NCBI GenBank assembly: GCA_902167985.1
Contig: CABHNZ010000016.1
Location: 99,362-163,361 of the forward strand
DNA length: 64,000 nt
Reading direction: 5' to 3'
Origin: Shinella sp. UYSO24
Lineage (GTDB): Bacteria > Pseudomonadota > Alphaproteobacteria > Rhizobiales > Rhizobiaceae
This document shows, piece after piece, positions 9,309-17,959 of the stretch. Under the pieces are notes generated by a model. It was not told the DNA's origin and did not search any database. It saw only the letters and a list, made by a program, of their open reading frames with translations. Made by a program: the position numbers and the translations under genes. Position 1 is the stretch's first letter; each line of letters opens with the position of its first letter.

Positions 9309-9897
9309 TTGAACAGAAGCATCAAGATCACCCCCCTCACCCTCGACCCCACCCATCTCGAGCCGGTTGCGCCGATTGCGATGCTGACGCTCGAGACCGT
9401 GGTTTTCGGCCAGAGCGAGCTCGTGCCGAACAATCCGCGCCTGCCCGTCCTCATCTACCGGGATGCGATACCGCAGGTCGGCGATATGGCCGCAGCCTTC
9501 GAAGACCTGTTCGACGAAGCGGGCTGGGAGTACGGATGGCGGCGCGAATGGCATAACGTCATCAGCTCGGAGCATCGCTACCGCACCGGCGCCATGAAGC
9601 ACTCGGCATAGCCTCGGGGCGGGCAATCATCCAGATCGGCGGTCCGGAAGGTGACGCGATCAGCGTGGTTGCCGGAGATTGTCTTGTCCTGCCGGCCGGA
9701 ACCGGCCGCCGCAAGATCGAGGCAAGCCGGGATTCGTCGTCGTCGGCGCCTGCCCGGCCGGCCAGGAGCCGGACCTCGAAAGCGGACCGCCGACGGCATG
9801 GCACATTACCCGTATCGCACGGCTGCCAATCCCGAAAAGCGACCCTATCTCCGGCGAAAGCGGCCTACTGCCGCGGATCTGGAGCCGCGCAGTCTGA
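9309..9897 (+). CDS. Cupin domain protein, YjlB-like, two frameshifts
   Basis: A single-domain cupin of unknown substrate, 196 residues when repaired. Conserved pieces are IPNNPRLP-like VPNNPRLPVLIY, the tryptophan-rich EAGWEYGWRREWH, a first cupin motif HRYRTGAHEALGIASG, and the second motif GDCLVLPAGTGRRKI. The frame must be corrected twice: a missing C near 9592 (GCGCCCATGAAG read as GCGCCATGAAG) and a missing C near 9728 (AGCCCGGGA read as AGCCGGGA). TTG 9309 follows AAGGG at seven bases; an in-frame ATG at 9255 is the alternative start. The B. subtilis YjlB likeness is from memory. Confidence 0.7.
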
Positions 9898-9987
9898 AGC
9901 ATAGTGGTTTCTGGGCCGTGCCGGTGTCGAGACATGCCGGTGTCTGGGCCATCCCGCTGTGTGCCACGACCCGGGTGATCTGGCCTT

Positions 9988-11183
9988 TCAGCCCTCGCCG
10001 CGCCAGCCATCCTGATAGACGACCTTGTCGACACCGGCAAATTTCGCGATGCGCGCCAGTTCTGCATCGAGCTTGTCGAGACGTCCAGCCGAAGGGCGGA
10101 CACCCTTTTCCAGCCAGAGACGCTTGACGTCCAGCACGCCCGCCTTGCGGTCCGCCTTCATGTCGATGCGACCGATCATCCGGTCGCTTCCAGGAGCGGG
10201 AAGACATAGTAGCCGTATTGCCGCTTCGGCTCCGGCACGAAGACCTCGATCCGGTAGAAGAAATTAAACAGCCGCTCGGCGCGGTCGCGGTTGCGCAGCA
10301 GCGGATCGAACGGGCTCAGCACCCGGATTCGCGCCGGTGGTTCGGGAATATCGCCGAGATGATCCGGAAAGCCGGTGAAGGCGAAGGAGGGTCTTGGCCG
10401 GCTGCCATCGGCAGTCTCGATCAGGATCTCGTCCAGTTCGTCGCGATGGCGCTTTACCCAGTCCTTCGCCTCTTCAGGGGTGACGATATCCCAGAAGGCG
10501 GCGATTTCGCCCGAGGTGGCAAAGCCGAGCTTTTTGAGCGCGCTGCGGCAGGCCCAGTCGACGAAGGCTTCATGCTCCACTTCCGGCTCGTGGTGATGGC
10601 TGGCAATGACCCGCTCCGTCAGGTCGTAGATCTTCTGGAAATTCACCCGGCCGGCGATCGAGAGCTTGCCGGTGTGCCAATAATATTCGAGCGCCGTCTT
10701 GTTCGGATGCCAGTTCCACCAGCCGCCGGATTTGTGATCTTCCACCTTCATGTCGCGTGACATGATCGCACCGTTTTCCGCGATATGCCGGAACGTCTCT
10801 TCGAAGGCAGAGTCAAAACCCTCGCCATGCCATTTGCGCCAGCGCTCCGCGATCACCGGCTCGCGGCGGCGGAAGCGGTGCTTCCAGTAACGGAAAAGCT
10901 TTGCCGGGATGATCGAGGCATCATGCGTCCAGTGCTCGAAAAGCTCGCCATCTTTTTCAAGCAGCGTCGTCAGATGCTCGCGCCTGTAGGTCTGGTTGCG
11001 GGAGAAGAGGATCATGTGATGGGCGCGTTCGACCGTCGCGATACTATCGACCTGAACGAAGCCGAGATCGTCGATCAATTGCAGCAGGCCCGGCTTGTCG
11101 AGCGCGCGGCCGGGTGGCGCCGCCAGCTGCTGACGTTCGAGAAAAATCCTGCGGGCCTGATCATTCGCTACAAGAATCGCCAT
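9988..11183 (-). CDS. Winged-helix DNA-binding protein, YcaQ-like DNA glycosylase family, one frameshift
   Basis: A 398-residue member of the HTH_42/YcaQ family. The E. coli protein unhooks interstrand DNA crosslinks. Visible family segments are QRQLAAPP near the N-terminus, the conserved Q-V-D-S-I catalytic-type motif near residue 43, FEHWTHDASIIP, RFRRREP, and the C-terminal RVLSPFDPLLRNRDR and YYVFPLLEGDRMIGRID. One missing G near 10186 (GAAGGCGACC read as GAAGCGACC on the coding strand) separates the last 63 residues. It is divergent from bioM; the shared 107-base gap holds both promoters. Confidence 0.82.
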
Positions 11184-11290
11184 GGATCAAAGACTAGGCC
11201 TTCGCCGCTGCCTTTTCAATGTTCATGTTAAGTTCCGGTTTGAAGCGCGTCTCCGGCAGGCTATAGACGCGCAACCAGTGAGGGGCAGGC

Positions 11291-11968
11291 GTGGATATCC
11301 GTTTCAATCAGGCAGAGGCGCGGTATGACGGTCGCATCGTCCTTCATCCGCTGACGCTTTCGCTGACCGAGCGGCGGATCGGCATTATCGGGCTGAACGG
11401 CTCCGGCAAGACGACATTTGCGCGGATGATCAACGGGCTCGTTTCTCCCACAAGCGGTTCGGTGACAGTCAACGGGCTCGACACGGTGAAGGATCTCGAC
11501 CGCTCGCGGGCGCAGACCGGCTTCATTTTCCAGAACCCGCAGAACCAGATCATCCTGCCGCTTCTGAAGGATGATATCGCGCTTGGCCTCAAGGCCCAGA
11601 AGCTTTCGAAAACCGAAGTCGATCAGGCGGTGACGGCGATCCTTGCCCGCTTCGGCATCGGCCATCTGGCGGACCGGCGAGCGCATGAGCTTTCAGGCGG
11701 CGAATTGCAGCTGGCGGCCTTCGCCTCGGTTCTGGTCAGCGGACCGCAGATCCTGATCATGGACGAGCCGACCAACCAGCTCGATCTGAAAAACCGCAAT
11801 CTGGTGGAGCGGACGATCGACGAGCTTTCCGAGGATGTAATCGTGATCAGCCACGACCTGCCGCTGGTGGCAGGTCTCGACCGGCTGCTGCTGTTTCACG
11901 AAGGCCGCATCGCTGCCGATGGGCGTCCGGAAGAGGTGATCGCGCGCTACCGGGAGATTGCAGGGTGA
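11291..11968 (+). CDS. bioM: Biotin ECF transporter ATPase BioM
   Basis: ATP-hydrolysing subunit of the energy-coupling-factor biotin importer at the inner membrane. It has 225 residues with Walker A GLNGSGKT at 34-41, signature LSGGE at 134-138, Walker B ILIMDE at 154-159 and the switch His in VISHDLP. It starts at GTG 11291 and overlaps bioN by four bases (GTGA), indicating translational coupling. The bioM-bioN-bioY order matches the biotin uptake operon known from Rhizobium etli, which supports biotin over cobalt or other ECF substrates. Confidence 0.92.
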   Translation: MDIRFNQAEARYDGRIVLHPLTLSLTERRIGIIGLNGSGKTTFARMINGLVSPTSGSVTVNGLDTVKDLDRSRAQTGFIFQNPQNQIILPLLKDDIALGLKAQKLSKTEVDQAVTAILARFGIGHLADRRAHELSGGELQLAAFASVLVSGPQILIMDEPTNQLDLKNRNLVERTIDELSEDVIVISHDLPLVAGLDRLLLFHEGRIAADGRPEEVIARYREIAG

Positions 11969-12570
11969 AGACGCTCTATCACGACGGCGATACTCCCCTG
12001 CACCGGCTTTCGCCGCGGGTGAAGCTGATCGGGCTTGCCGTCGCAAGCGTCATACTGTTCTGGCTGCACTCGCCTGTGGCACTTGGTGTTGCGGCGCTGG
12101 CGAGCCTCATTCTCTTCTCGACGCTAAGGCTTGGATGGGCCGAGAGCTGGCTCAGGCTGCGACCGCTGATCCTGACGCTGGTGCTCGTTTCGCTCTTCAC
12201 GCTGGCCTTCAACGGGAGGATAGATGCGCTGACCGTGTTTCTTCGGCTCGGAAGCCTGATGCTGCTGGCCGCTTCGGTGACGGCAACGACGGGGATCGGT
12301 GATTTCATCGACGAGATCACGCTTGCCGCCATGCCGCTCGAACGGCTCTGCATCCTGCAGGCAGCCGATGTGGGCCTTTCGATCGGGCTCGTCATCCGCT
12401 TCGTGCCGGAAGTTGTCTCTCGCTATCAAACGATCCGCGAGGCGCATTTTGCGCGCGGTCTAAAAGTTCGGCCGCTGACCGTTGCGGTACCGCTGATCAT
12501 CCTGACGCTCAGGAGCGCCGACGAGATTGCCGCCGCGATTGACGCCCGCGGCATCCGGCGGCAGAAGTAA
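11965..12570 (+). CDS. bioN: Biotin ECF transporter transmembrane protein BioN
   Basis: Energy-coupling transmembrane (T) component linking BioM to the substrate-binding BioY. It has 201 residues with several hydrophobic segments (about 20-60, 70-100, 150-175). The CbiQ/EcfT family helix containing EAHFARGLKVRPL precedes the closing A-A-I-D-A-R-G, whose Ala-Arg-Gly motifs contact the ATPase. It starts at GTG 11965, within the last codons of bioM, and is intact. BioY follows after 38 bases. Confidence 0.9.
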   Translation: MKTLYHDGDTPLHRLSPRVKLIGLAVASVILFWLHSPVALGVAALASLILFSTLRLGWAESWLRLRPLILTLVLVSLFTLAFNGRIDALTVFLRLGSLMLLAASVTATTGIGDFIDEITLAAMPLERLCILQAADVGLSIGLVIRFVPEVVSRYQTIREAHFARGLKVRPLTVAVPLIILTLRSADEIAAAIDARGIRRQK

Positions 12571-12608
12571 ACAAAAGATAAACTCCAAGAGGAAGCGACA
12601 AGGACATC

Positions 12609-13171
12609 ATGAACACCCGCGATCTCGTTCTTTCGGCGCTGTTTGCCGCCATCATCATTGCGCTTGGGCTTCTGCCGCCGATCATGCTCGGCTTCGTGCC
12701 GGTGCCGATCACCGCACAATCGCTCGGCGTGATGCTGGCCGGCGTCGTGCTCGGCGCCGTCGCGGCACGATTGCCGTGCTTCTCGTTCTCGTGGTTGCGG
12801 CGATCGGCCTGCCGGTGCTTTCGGGCGGTCGTGGCGGGCTTGCCGTCTTTGCCGCGCCGACCACGGGCTATCTGATCGGCTGGGTGTTTGCCGCCCTCGT
12901 GACCGGTCTCGTCTCGGAAAAGCTGGTCAACCGCGATCAGGCGGCAGTGGCGCAGACGGTCGGCTTCTTCATTGCGGCCGTCGCCGGTGGCGTTGTTGTG
13001 CTTTATGCCTGCGGCATCAGCTATCTGGCCGTCGTCACCGGGCTCGGCTTCCAGAAGGCCTTTCTCGGCTCGATGGCCTTCATTCCGGGCGACGTCATCA
13101 AGGCCGTGGTCGCAGCCCTTGCCGGCCGCGCCGTGATGGTCGGCTACCCGCTTCTGCCGCAGCGGGCATAA
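12609..13171 (+). CDS. bioY: Biotin-binding S component BioY, one frameshift
   Basis: Membrane substrate-binding subunit for high-affinity biotin uptake, with six predicted helices in about 187 residues. The N-terminal LFAAIIIALGLLPP and PITAQSLGVMLAGVVLGA are typical BioY. The later GGRGGLAVFAAPTTGYLIGW and FIPGDVIKAVVAAL include the conserved GRGG and PGD-K signatures. One missing G near 12759 (GCCGGTCGCGG read as GCCGTCGCGG) breaks the frame after VLGA. It ends three bases from the convergent thioesterase gene. Confidence 0.9.
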
Positions 13172-13174
13172 TAA

Positions 13175-13560
13175 TTAGTCGAGAAACTTGTAGAGCCAGT
13201 CGCGCAGGTCTTCCGGCAGCGCGACTGGCTCTCGCGTTTCGGGTCGACGCTCGACCAGACGATCTCGGCTTCGGCGATATCTTCCTTGCCGCGCCGCATA
13301 TGGACGATGAAGCCTGCGGACTTGCCGCCGATCTTGCTGACGGCAACCGTCATGCGGACATGTTCGCCGAGCCTCAGCGGCTGGTGGAAGGTGAGGTTCA
13401 GCTTCGAGACGACGAAGAAGGGATCATCGACCACCGGCTTGCGATGGCGCCAGAAATCGGCGAGCGCCTCCTCGGCGTGATAAAGATAGGCACCGCGAAA
13501 CATCTCGCCATTGAGATCGACATCGCGGTAGGGAACCTGAAATTCCTGATATCCTGCCAT
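13175..13560 (-). CDS. Acyl-CoA thioesterase, 4HBT hot-dog family, one frameshift
   Basis: A small single hot-dog-fold protein, about 128 residues, likely hydrolysing an acyl-CoA or acyl-ACP thioester. The 4HBT pattern is present: VPYRDVDLNGEMFRGAYLYHAEEA (catalytic Asp and the helix that follows), then FVVSKLNLTFHQPLRLGEHV. One missing G near 13234 (CGCGGAGAGCC read as CGCGAGAGCC) garbles the last 25 residues, which otherwise read KRGEPVALPEDLRDWLYKFLD. ATG 13560 gives the shortest family-like N-terminus; ATG 13587 is possible. Confidence 0.8.
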
Positions 13561-13779
13561 CGGCTTGCCTGTGATTTCCCCTGCCATAACCCGGCGCCAA
13601 GGCCGCACTCCCCTTTCTTTCCAGTGAACGGCAGGCAGGGCAAGAGGAGCGCGCTTGAAAATACCACCGACATGCGCCATGTCGGAAGGGTCCCGCATGA
13701 TCGCTCCGCCCAATCAATCACCGATCGATACCGCCTGAAGCCTCCAAGGCGTGATGCGGTGAGGTGCAGAAGAGGCCCC

Positions 13780-14715
13780 ATGACCACCCGCCTTTACGAA
13801 CACCCGATCTTTCTCGAACACGAGACGCCGGAGGGCCATCCCGAACGGCCGGACCGGCTGCGTTCGCTGGCGATCGCGCTCGAACATCCGAATTTTTCCC
13901 GGCTGGATCGCCGGCAGGCGCCGCAGGCCAATGAGGATGCGATCCTGCTGGCGCATCCGGAAGAACACTTGCGCGCCGTGATGCGCGAGATCCCGGAAGA
14001 AGAAAAGCGCATCCGCCAGATCGAAAACGATACCTATGTCAGCCAGAAAAGCCTGCAGGCGGCGCTGACCGGCATAGGCGGTGCGATGGCGGGCGTGGAC
14101 GACGTGATGACGGGAAAGGCGGACAATGTTTTCGTCGCCTCGCGCCCGCCCGGCCATCATGCCGAAAAGACCAAGGCGATGGGCTTTTGCCTGTTCAACA
14201 ATGCCGCAATTGCCGCCCGGCACGCCCAGCAGGTCTATGGGGTGGAAAAGGTCGCCATCGTCGACTGGGATGTTCATCACGGCAATGGCACGCAGGATAT
14301 TTTCTGGGATGATCCGTCGGTGCTGTTCTGCTCGACGCATCAGATACCGCTCTATCCCGGCACCGGCGCGCTCAACGAGACAGGCACGAGAAACACGATC
14401 GTCAACGCGCCCTTGTCTCCCAATACCGGCAGCGAGCATTTTCGCGAGGCTTTCAAGGACAGGGTCCTGCCGGCGCTCAACAATTTCCGGCCGGACCTTC
14501 TGATCATTTCCGCAGGCTTCGACGCGCATCACCGCGATCCGCTGGCGCAAATCAATCTCGTCGGCGACGATTTCGACTGGGCGACCGGGCGGCTCATGGA
14601 AATCGCGGGGAAATACGCCGACAACCGGGTCGTCAGCGTGCTCGAGGGCGGCTATGATCTCGAAGGTCTGGCCGAATCGGCCGGCATGCACATCATGAGA
14701 CTGCTGAGAGGATAG
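13780..14715 (+). CDS. Histone deacetylase-like family protein (acetoin utilisation/AcuC type)
   Basis: A 311-residue zinc deacetylase or amidohydrolase of the arginase-deacetylase fold. Active-site signatures are SRPPGHHAEKT (tandem His), GFCLFNNAAI, and VDWDVHHGNGTQDIF with the Asp and His metal ligands. SAGFDAHHRDPL supplies the second Asp ligand, and SVLEGGYDLEGL closes the domain. Bacterial substrates may be acetylated polyamines or small amides; the sequence does not decide. ATG 13780 follows AGAGG. The stop is one base from the xseB start, so the two are transcribed together. Confidence 0.9.
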   Translation: MTTRLYEHPIFLEHETPEGHPERPDRLRSLAIALEHPNFSRLDRRQAPQANEDAILLAHPEEHLRAVMREIPEEEKRIRQIENDTYVSQKSLQAALTGIGGAMAGVDDVMTGKADNVFVASRPPGHHAEKTKAMGFCLFNNAAIAARHAQQVYGVEKVAIVDWDVHHGNGTQDIFWDDPSVLFCSTHQIPLYPGTGALNETGTRNTIVNAPLSPNTGSEHFREAFKDRVLPALNNFRPDLLIISAGFDAHHRDPLAQINLVGDDFDWATGRLMEIAGKYADNRVVSVLEGGYDLEGLAESAGMHIMRLLRG

Positions 14716-14716
14716 A

Positions 14717-14983
14717 ATGACCGACATGAACGACGCACAGAAATCTGCGGGCGATGTCAGCTCCTATTCCTTCGAAAAGGCCGTGGCTGAACTGGAAAGC
14801 ATCGTTGCCCGGCTGGAGCGCGGCGATGTGGCGCTCGACGAATCCATCGCCATCTACGAGCGCGGCGAAGCCTTGAAGAAGCATTGCGAAACCCTGCTTT
14901 CGGCGGCCGAGAACCGGATCGAGAAGATCCGCCTCGACCGCGCCAGCAAGCCGCAGGGCACCGAGCCTCTCGACGGCGAATAG
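14717..14983 (+). CDS. xseB: Exodeoxyribonuclease VII small subunit
   Basis: Small subunit of the single-strand exonuclease that degrades DNA to oligonucleotides together with XseA, which is not in this window. It has 88 residues with the family core SFEKAVAELESIVARLERG and LDESIAIYERGEALKKHCE, a two-helix coiled coil, and a short acidic tail. It is intact and tightly coupled to the deacetylase gene upstream. A 25-bp palindrome follows the stop after 33 bases. Confidence 0.95.
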   Translation: MTDMNDAQKSAGDVSSYSFEKAVAELESIVARLERGDVALDESIAIYERGEALKKHCETLLSAAENRIEKIRLDRASKPQGTEPLDGE

Positions 14984-15016
14984 GCCGCTCACACGGAATT
15001 TCCGCGAATAATGGTT

Positions 15017-15041
15017 GGTATGCGGAAAATTTCCGCATACC
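15017..15041. repeat. Perfect 25-bp palindrome after xseB
   Basis: GGTATGCGGAAA-A-TTTCCGCATACC: two perfect 12-base arms around a single A, lying between xseB and the acetyltransferase gene. There is no clean T-run, though a T-rich stretch (CTTCTATTTATT) begins 8 bases later. A terminator or a dimeric-regulator operator are both possible. Confidence 0.7.
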
Positions 15042-15099
15042 GGTCAACCTTCTATTTATTCGCTGTGCCTTATGTTCTGCCGACCAAACAAGGCATGGC

Positions 15100-16207
15100 A
15101 TGGGCACGATCAGACCGTTCAGAGACGAGGACGCGGAAAGCGTCGCAGCGCTGTTCCAGCGGGTCTTCCGTCGTGGCGGAGCATCCGATTGCGGTGCGCT
15201 GGCCGGTTATCTTCTGCAACTCTACAAGAATGGCCCGACCTCTTCAGCCGACATCCCCTCGCTTGTGCATGAAAGCGACAGGGGCACGATCAGCGGCTTC
15301 ATCGGCCTCAACGTGCTTTCCATGCGCTGGAATGAGCGCCCGCTGAAAGTGGCGCTCTGCAGCACGGTGATGGTCGATCGCAACGAGAATGATGCGGTTG
15401 CTGCCGCCAAGCTGATGAAAGCGGCACGCATCGGGCCGCAGGATTTTCCTTTTCGGAAACTGCCAGTGATGTGTCCTTAAGGATGATCCGCGGGATTGGC
15501 GGCCAGTCCCTGCCGCAGCACAGTTTCGACTGGGTGCGCTTCATCAAGCCGGCAACGGCCGCTGTCGAAGTGGCGCGGCGCCGGCTGCCGATCCTGCGCG
15601 CGGCACTGCCGGTCGCCAAATTCATCGACGGGCGATTGCGGGACCGCCGGCCGCAGACGCCGCGCTGGCTCGCCATGCCGAACCCGGTGCTGATGCCCGC
15701 CGGCTTCGAGACGCGCGACATCGGTCCCGCCGAGTTTGCCGGCATCTTTCTGGCCTTGACCGCACGGTTTGCCATTCGGCCGGACTGGAGCGCCGAGGAG
15801 ATTGCCCATCTGGTGCGCGAGGCGATGGCCAAGCCGCTCTTCGGCACACCGGTGATCGCCGCCGTCTACGATCGCCACAACCGCCCTGCCGGCGCCTTCG
15901 TCTATCACGTCCGGCCGAACGGCACGGCCCGCATCATCCAGATGGTGGCGAGCGAGCAGCAGACCGGCGCGGTTCTCGATGCGTTGATCGCCGATGCAGC
16001 AGCGCGTGGCGCCTCGGTGGTGCGCGGCCGCACGCAGCCCTTCATGATGAACGCGATTTTGACGCGGCGTATCCCGCTCTTCAACGTCGCCTCCAGCGCC
16101 TATCACTGCCGCGAGCCGGAACTTCGGCAGCGATTGCCAGCGGCGATTGCTTTCTCAACGGGCTTGTGGGCGAGCAGTGGAGCCGCCTGATCGGCGATTT
16201 TCACTGA
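15100..16207 (+). CDS. Two-part GNAT-family acetyltransferase-like protein, two frameshifts
   Basis: About 369 residues when repaired. The N-terminal half has the GNAT start TIRPFRDEDAESVAALF and the beta strand ISGFIGLNVLSMRW. The remainder includes KFIDGRLRD, a second domain with GAFVYHVRPNGTARI, and a C-terminal CFLNGLVGEQWSRL. The frame is corrected near 15444 (one base missing in GAT-TTTCC) and near 16131 (CAGGCGATTG read as CAGCGATTG). The substrate is unknown. It follows the palindrome at 15017 and precedes the MntA/HepT pair. Confidence 0.65.
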
Positions 16208-16271
16208 CCGGCCAAAACCCGGCAGAGCGGCGCCACTCGACGGAAAAGCCGCAATCTCCTATATTCCGGGC

Positions 16272-16580
16272 ATGGACAAGGATCAGGTCATCGCCACACT
16301 TCGAGAGCACGAGGCAGAGCTTCGGGCTGCGGGTGTGCAGGCCTTGTCGCTGTTCGGCTCCGTGGCGCGCAATGAAGCCGAGGAAGGATCCGATCTCGAT
16401 GTGGTCGTGCGTCTGGACCCTGACCTGATGGGGCGCGGCTTTGCCTATTTCGGCTCGCTGGAAGATTTGCGCCAAAGGCTTCAGGATATTGTCGGAACAC
16501 ACGTCGATATCGTGTCCGAGCCGGTCAACAGGACGAGGCTTGCCCGCGAGATCGAAAGGGATCGGCAACTTGCCTTCTAG
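16272..16580 (+). CDS. mntA: MntA-type nucleotidyltransferase antitoxin
   Basis: A 102-residue minimal nucleotidyltransferase. The signature G-S at 29-30 followed by VAR, then S-D-L-D at 40-43 and a later VDIVSE, gives the catalytic acidic triad. In the characterised MntA/HepT systems this protein modifies the HEPN toxin with AMP at a tyrosine and so neutralises it. It overlaps the HEPN gene by about 11 bases, as expected for a toxin-antitoxin operon. It is intact; the flanking acetyltransferase and pirin genes are unrelated. Confidence 0.85.
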   Translation: MDKDQVIATLREHEAELRAAGVQALSLFGSVARNEAEEGSDLDVVVRLDPDLMGRGFAYFGSLEDLRQRLQDIVGTHVDIVSEPVNRTRLAREIERDRQLAF

Positions 16581-16926
16581 CCGACCCTTTGCAAGGATCG
16601 AGGACATTCTCGAAAACGCGCGCGCTGCTCTCGACTATACGCGTGGCATGACGCAGGCAGACTATGTCGCCGACCGCAAAACGCAGGATGCCTGCGAGCG
16701 TTGCCTGTCGAGGCTTTCGGAAGCCGCCGTAAAGCTCGGCGCATTCGCCGAGGAGCGCTTGCCGCATCACACATGGAGCGGCATTCGTGGCATCGGCAAC
16801 ATCCTGCGGCACGACTATGATCGCGTCGAAACCGTCAACATCTGGGATGTCATCACGCCCGATCTGCCGGCATTGGTTGCCGATATCGAAGTTGTGCTGC
16901 GGTCCGTGCCGGACACAGAAAGGTAG
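16570..16926 (+). CDS. hepT: HepT-type HEPN toxin (DUF86)
   Basis: An all-helical HEPN protein, putative RNase toxin paired with the nucleotidyltransferase upstream. Family features are RIEDILENARAALDYTRGM near the N-terminus and TQDACERCLSRLSEAAVKL. The C-terminal R-G-I-G-N-I-L-R-H-D-Y-D-R-V (residues 73-86) holds the active-site His81 and the AMPylation-type Tyr83. The arginine normally five residues before the His is Gly76 here, with Arg at 73 and 80 instead. TTG 16570 is the only start that keeps the first helix, giving 118 residues; the start is moderately uncertain. Confidence 0.82.
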   Translation: MPSSRPFARIEDILENARAALDYTRGMTQADYVADRKTQDACERCLSRLSEAAVKLGAFAEERLPHHTWSGIRGIGNILRHDYDRVETVNIWDVITPDLPALVADIEVVLRSVPDTER

Positions 16927-16932
16927 CCAGCC

Positions 16933-17855
16933 ATGTCCTTCTTTCCGGGCACAGACCCCAATCCCGGCGATGCCTTTGCCTGTGATGCGATCGAGAACCT
17001 GATCATTCCGCGCACCAGCGATATCGGCGGTTTTGCCGTGCGGCGAGCGCTGCCGACCGCGCGGCGCAGGCTTGTCGGGCCGTTCATCTTCTTCGACCGG
17101 ATGGGGCCGGCGATCCTGCGCGCCGATGAGGCGCTCGATGTGAAGCCGCATCCGCATATCGGGCTTTCCACCGTCACCTATCTCTTCGACGGCGAGATCA
17201 AGCATCGCGACAGTCTCGGCACCGAACTCGTCATCAACCCGGCGACATCAACCTGATGACGGCCGGGCGCGGCATCGTGCATTCGGAGCGCACGCCGGAA
17301 AACCTGCGCGGCCATCCGCTTTCGATGTCCGGCCTGCAGACATGGCTGGCGCTGCCGGAAGACAAGGAGGAGATCGAGCCGGTCTTTGCCCATACCGGGC
17401 GCGAGGCCATGCCGCTCATCGACTGGGAAGGCGCCAGCGGCCGGGTGGTGATCGGCGCACTCGACGGGCTTTCCTCCCCCGTTCCGACCTTTTCCGACAC
17501 GCTTTACGTGGACCTTGCGCTTGAAGCCGGACGGCGTTTTCCGTTTTCGGCCGAGCAGGAGGAACGGGCGATCTACATTCTCTCCGGCGAACTGGTGATT
17601 TCAGGCGACAGGTTTGCGGCAGACCAGTTGCTCGTCTTCCGGCCCGGCGATCAGATCACGCTCGAAGCGGGTGCGTCAGGCTGTCACATCATGCTCTTCG
17701 GCGGCGCTGCGCTCAATTCCAAGCGCTACATATGGTGGAATTTCGTCTCTTCCTCGAAAGAACGGATCGAACAGGCCAAAGAAGAATGGCGTACCGGGCG
17801 TTTCGATATCGTGCCGGGCGACGAAGAGGAATTCGTCCCCTTGCCCGCGGGCTAA
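16933..17855 (+). CDS. Pirin family protein, one frameshift
   Basis: A two-cupin iron-binding protein of about 307 residues. Some bacterial pirins are quercetinases, but the function here is unknown. The N-terminal cupin has GPFIFFDRMGP, KPHPHIGLSTVTYLFDGEIKHRDS (metal-binding His-x-His) and VHSERTPE. The C-terminal cupin has EERAIYILSGELVI and SKRYIWWNFVSSSKERI. One missing G near 17241 (CCCGGGCGAC read as CCCGGCGAC) interrupts INPGDINLMTAGRGI. It starts six bases after hepT. Confidence 0.93.
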
Positions 17856-17959
17856 AAACGATTAGAACGGGTTGCTTCTGGATAACTTGAAAAAGCCGGC
17901 ATTCTCCTCATCTAGACGTTGAAGCCGATTTCGAAAAAGAACAGAGAAGGCCAGCTTCC

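Noticed and set aside
11184..11290. BioR-type site between the YcaQ-like gene and bioM
   Set aside because: GGCTATAGACG is the only similar string and it does not match the TTATMKATAA palindrome well enough.
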